23,533 nucleotides of DNA. Source: Gammaproteobacteria bacterium UBA6173. Lineage in GTDB: Bacteria; Pseudomonadota; Gammaproteobacteria; Pseudomonadales; Pseudohongiellaceae. Below are positions 23,026-23,533 of this stretch, in pieces (the first letter of the stretch is position 1; each line of letters opens with the position of its first letter). Location of the stretch: NCBI GenBank assembly GCA_002422225.1, contig DITX01000073.1:14148-37680 (forward strand), written 5' to 3'. The notes under the pieces were generated by a model. The model worked only from the letters and a program-made list of their open reading frames with translations, searched no databases and was not told the DNA's origin. Made by a program: the position numbers and the translations under genes.

Positions 23026-23533
23026 ATGAATAAGCCTATTGTAGTCGCGGCAATGTATCGTTTTGTCCGCCTGGAAGATTTTGAGGCCTTGCGAGCGCCT
23101 TTGCATAAAGTGATGATGGACAACTCTGTTCGAGGAACATTATTGCTGGCGCGCGAAGGCGTTAATGGAACAATCGCGGGCACTCGGACTGGAATTGACG
23201 CTGTAATGGCGTGGATGCGCTCTGATGAGCGTCTTGCCCCGATTGAAACAAAAGAGTCTTTGGCAGACGAAAATCCGTTTTATCGCACCAAGGTAAAACT
23301 CAAAACCGAGATTGTGACCATGGGAGTAGAGGATATCGATCCATGTCACATTGTTGGAACCTATGTGAAGCCACAGGACTGGAATGCATTAATTTCCGAT
23401 CCAGAGGTGTTGTTGATTGATACACGCAACCACTACGAATACGAGATTGGGACGTTCGAGCGGGCGGTGAATCCTGAGATGGAAGCTTTTCGAGAGTTTC
23501 CTGACTTTGTACAACAACACCTTGATCCGGCGC
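23026..23533 (+). CDS. trhO: tRNA uridine(34) hydroxylase TrhO, 5' part
   Basis: Rhodanese-domain enzyme that hydroxylates uridine 34 of some tRNAs, the first step to 5-methoxy- or 5-oxyacetyl-uridine. The visible 169 codons show the N-terminal acylphosphatase-like domain (YRFVRLEDFEALRAPL, REGVNGTIAG) with the NPFYRTKVKLKTEIVTMG segment, then the start of the rhodanese domain (VLLIDTRNHYEYEIGTF). The active Cys of the rhodanese loop lies beyond the window edge, so its presence cannot be checked. ATG 23026 has TGGAG about 10 bases upstream and lies 63 bases after recQ. Confidence 0.93.
   Translation, partial: MNKPIVVAAMYRFVRLEDFEALRAPLHKVMMDNSVRGTLLLAREGVNGTIAGTRTGIDAVMAWMRSDERLAPIETKESLADENPFYRTKVKLKTEIVTMGVEDIDPCHIVGTYVKPQDWNALISDPEVLLIDTRNHYEYEIGTFERAVNPEMEAFREFPDFVQQHLDPA

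Noticed and set aside
1..23533. Mobile element, prophage, toxin-antitoxin, CRISPR or defence island
   Set aside because: No transposase, integrase, phage structural gene, spaced direct repeats or known defence domain is visible; gene content is mainly housekeeping.

Overview
The window reads as ordinary chromosome from a free-living, Gram-negative gammaproteobacterium, probably marine. The evidence is a TonB-dependent outer-membrane receptor, Sec-type signal peptides, Mpl murein recycling, SlyD, a DUF3014 protein next to RecQ, a TIGR02444 family protein, and a pyrophosphate-type phosphofructokinase in place of the usual ATP enzyme. Genes are packed tightly on both strands and no gap exceeds 300 bases. 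I see no tRNA, rRNA, CRISPR array, phage gene, transposase or integrase. The assignment to gammaproteobacteria is an inference from gene content; I cannot name the genus.

Layout. 1-3968 (+): the tail of an upstream gene (probably the ATPase partner), a YbbP/FtsX-like ABC permease, an exported MORN-repeat protein, and pdxH. 3982-5983: a divergent pair, PPi-type phosphofructokinase (-) and ubiX (+), whose intergenic region holds back-to-back promoter-like elements and a perfect 14-bp palindrome. 5993-9141: a TIGR02444 protein (-), mpl and a stand-alone Lon N-terminal-domain protein (+, 1-bp gap), and a cheW-like gene (-). 9291-10555: two very small single-membrane-span proteins and a secreted trypsin-like protease. 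10639-12808: a Prx5-type peroxiredoxin, a dienelactone hydrolase gene broken by an internal deletion, a diguanylate cyclase starting directly after its stop, and a Nudix (CoA pyrophosphatase-like) gene. 12829-16001: a TonB-dependent receptor diverging from a short-chain dehydrogenase. 16105-18231: slyD, a VOC/glyoxalase gene also broken by an internal deletion, and an aldehyde dehydrogenase. 18474-20140: an exported TPR-like protein and an exported peroxiredoxin, followed by a terminator-like hairpin. 20265-23533: DUF3014 protein, recQ, and the start of trhO (cut by the window edge).

How the genes fit together. Most are housekeeping: cofactor supply (pdxH, ubiX), cell-wall recycling (mpl), glycolysis (PPi-PFK), protein folding (slyD), DNA repair (recQ), tRNA modification (trhO) and oxidative defence in two compartments (cytosolic Prx5, exported PrxQ-like). 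I found no convincing new defence, secretion or biosynthetic system. The most notable signals are two small catabolic/detoxification genes, about 5.4 kb apart, each with its middle missing and its ends kept; the in-frame, zero-gap junction between one of these relics and a diguanylate cyclase; a palindromic operator candidate at ubiX; and two unstudied small membrane proteins with strong ribosome-binding sites.
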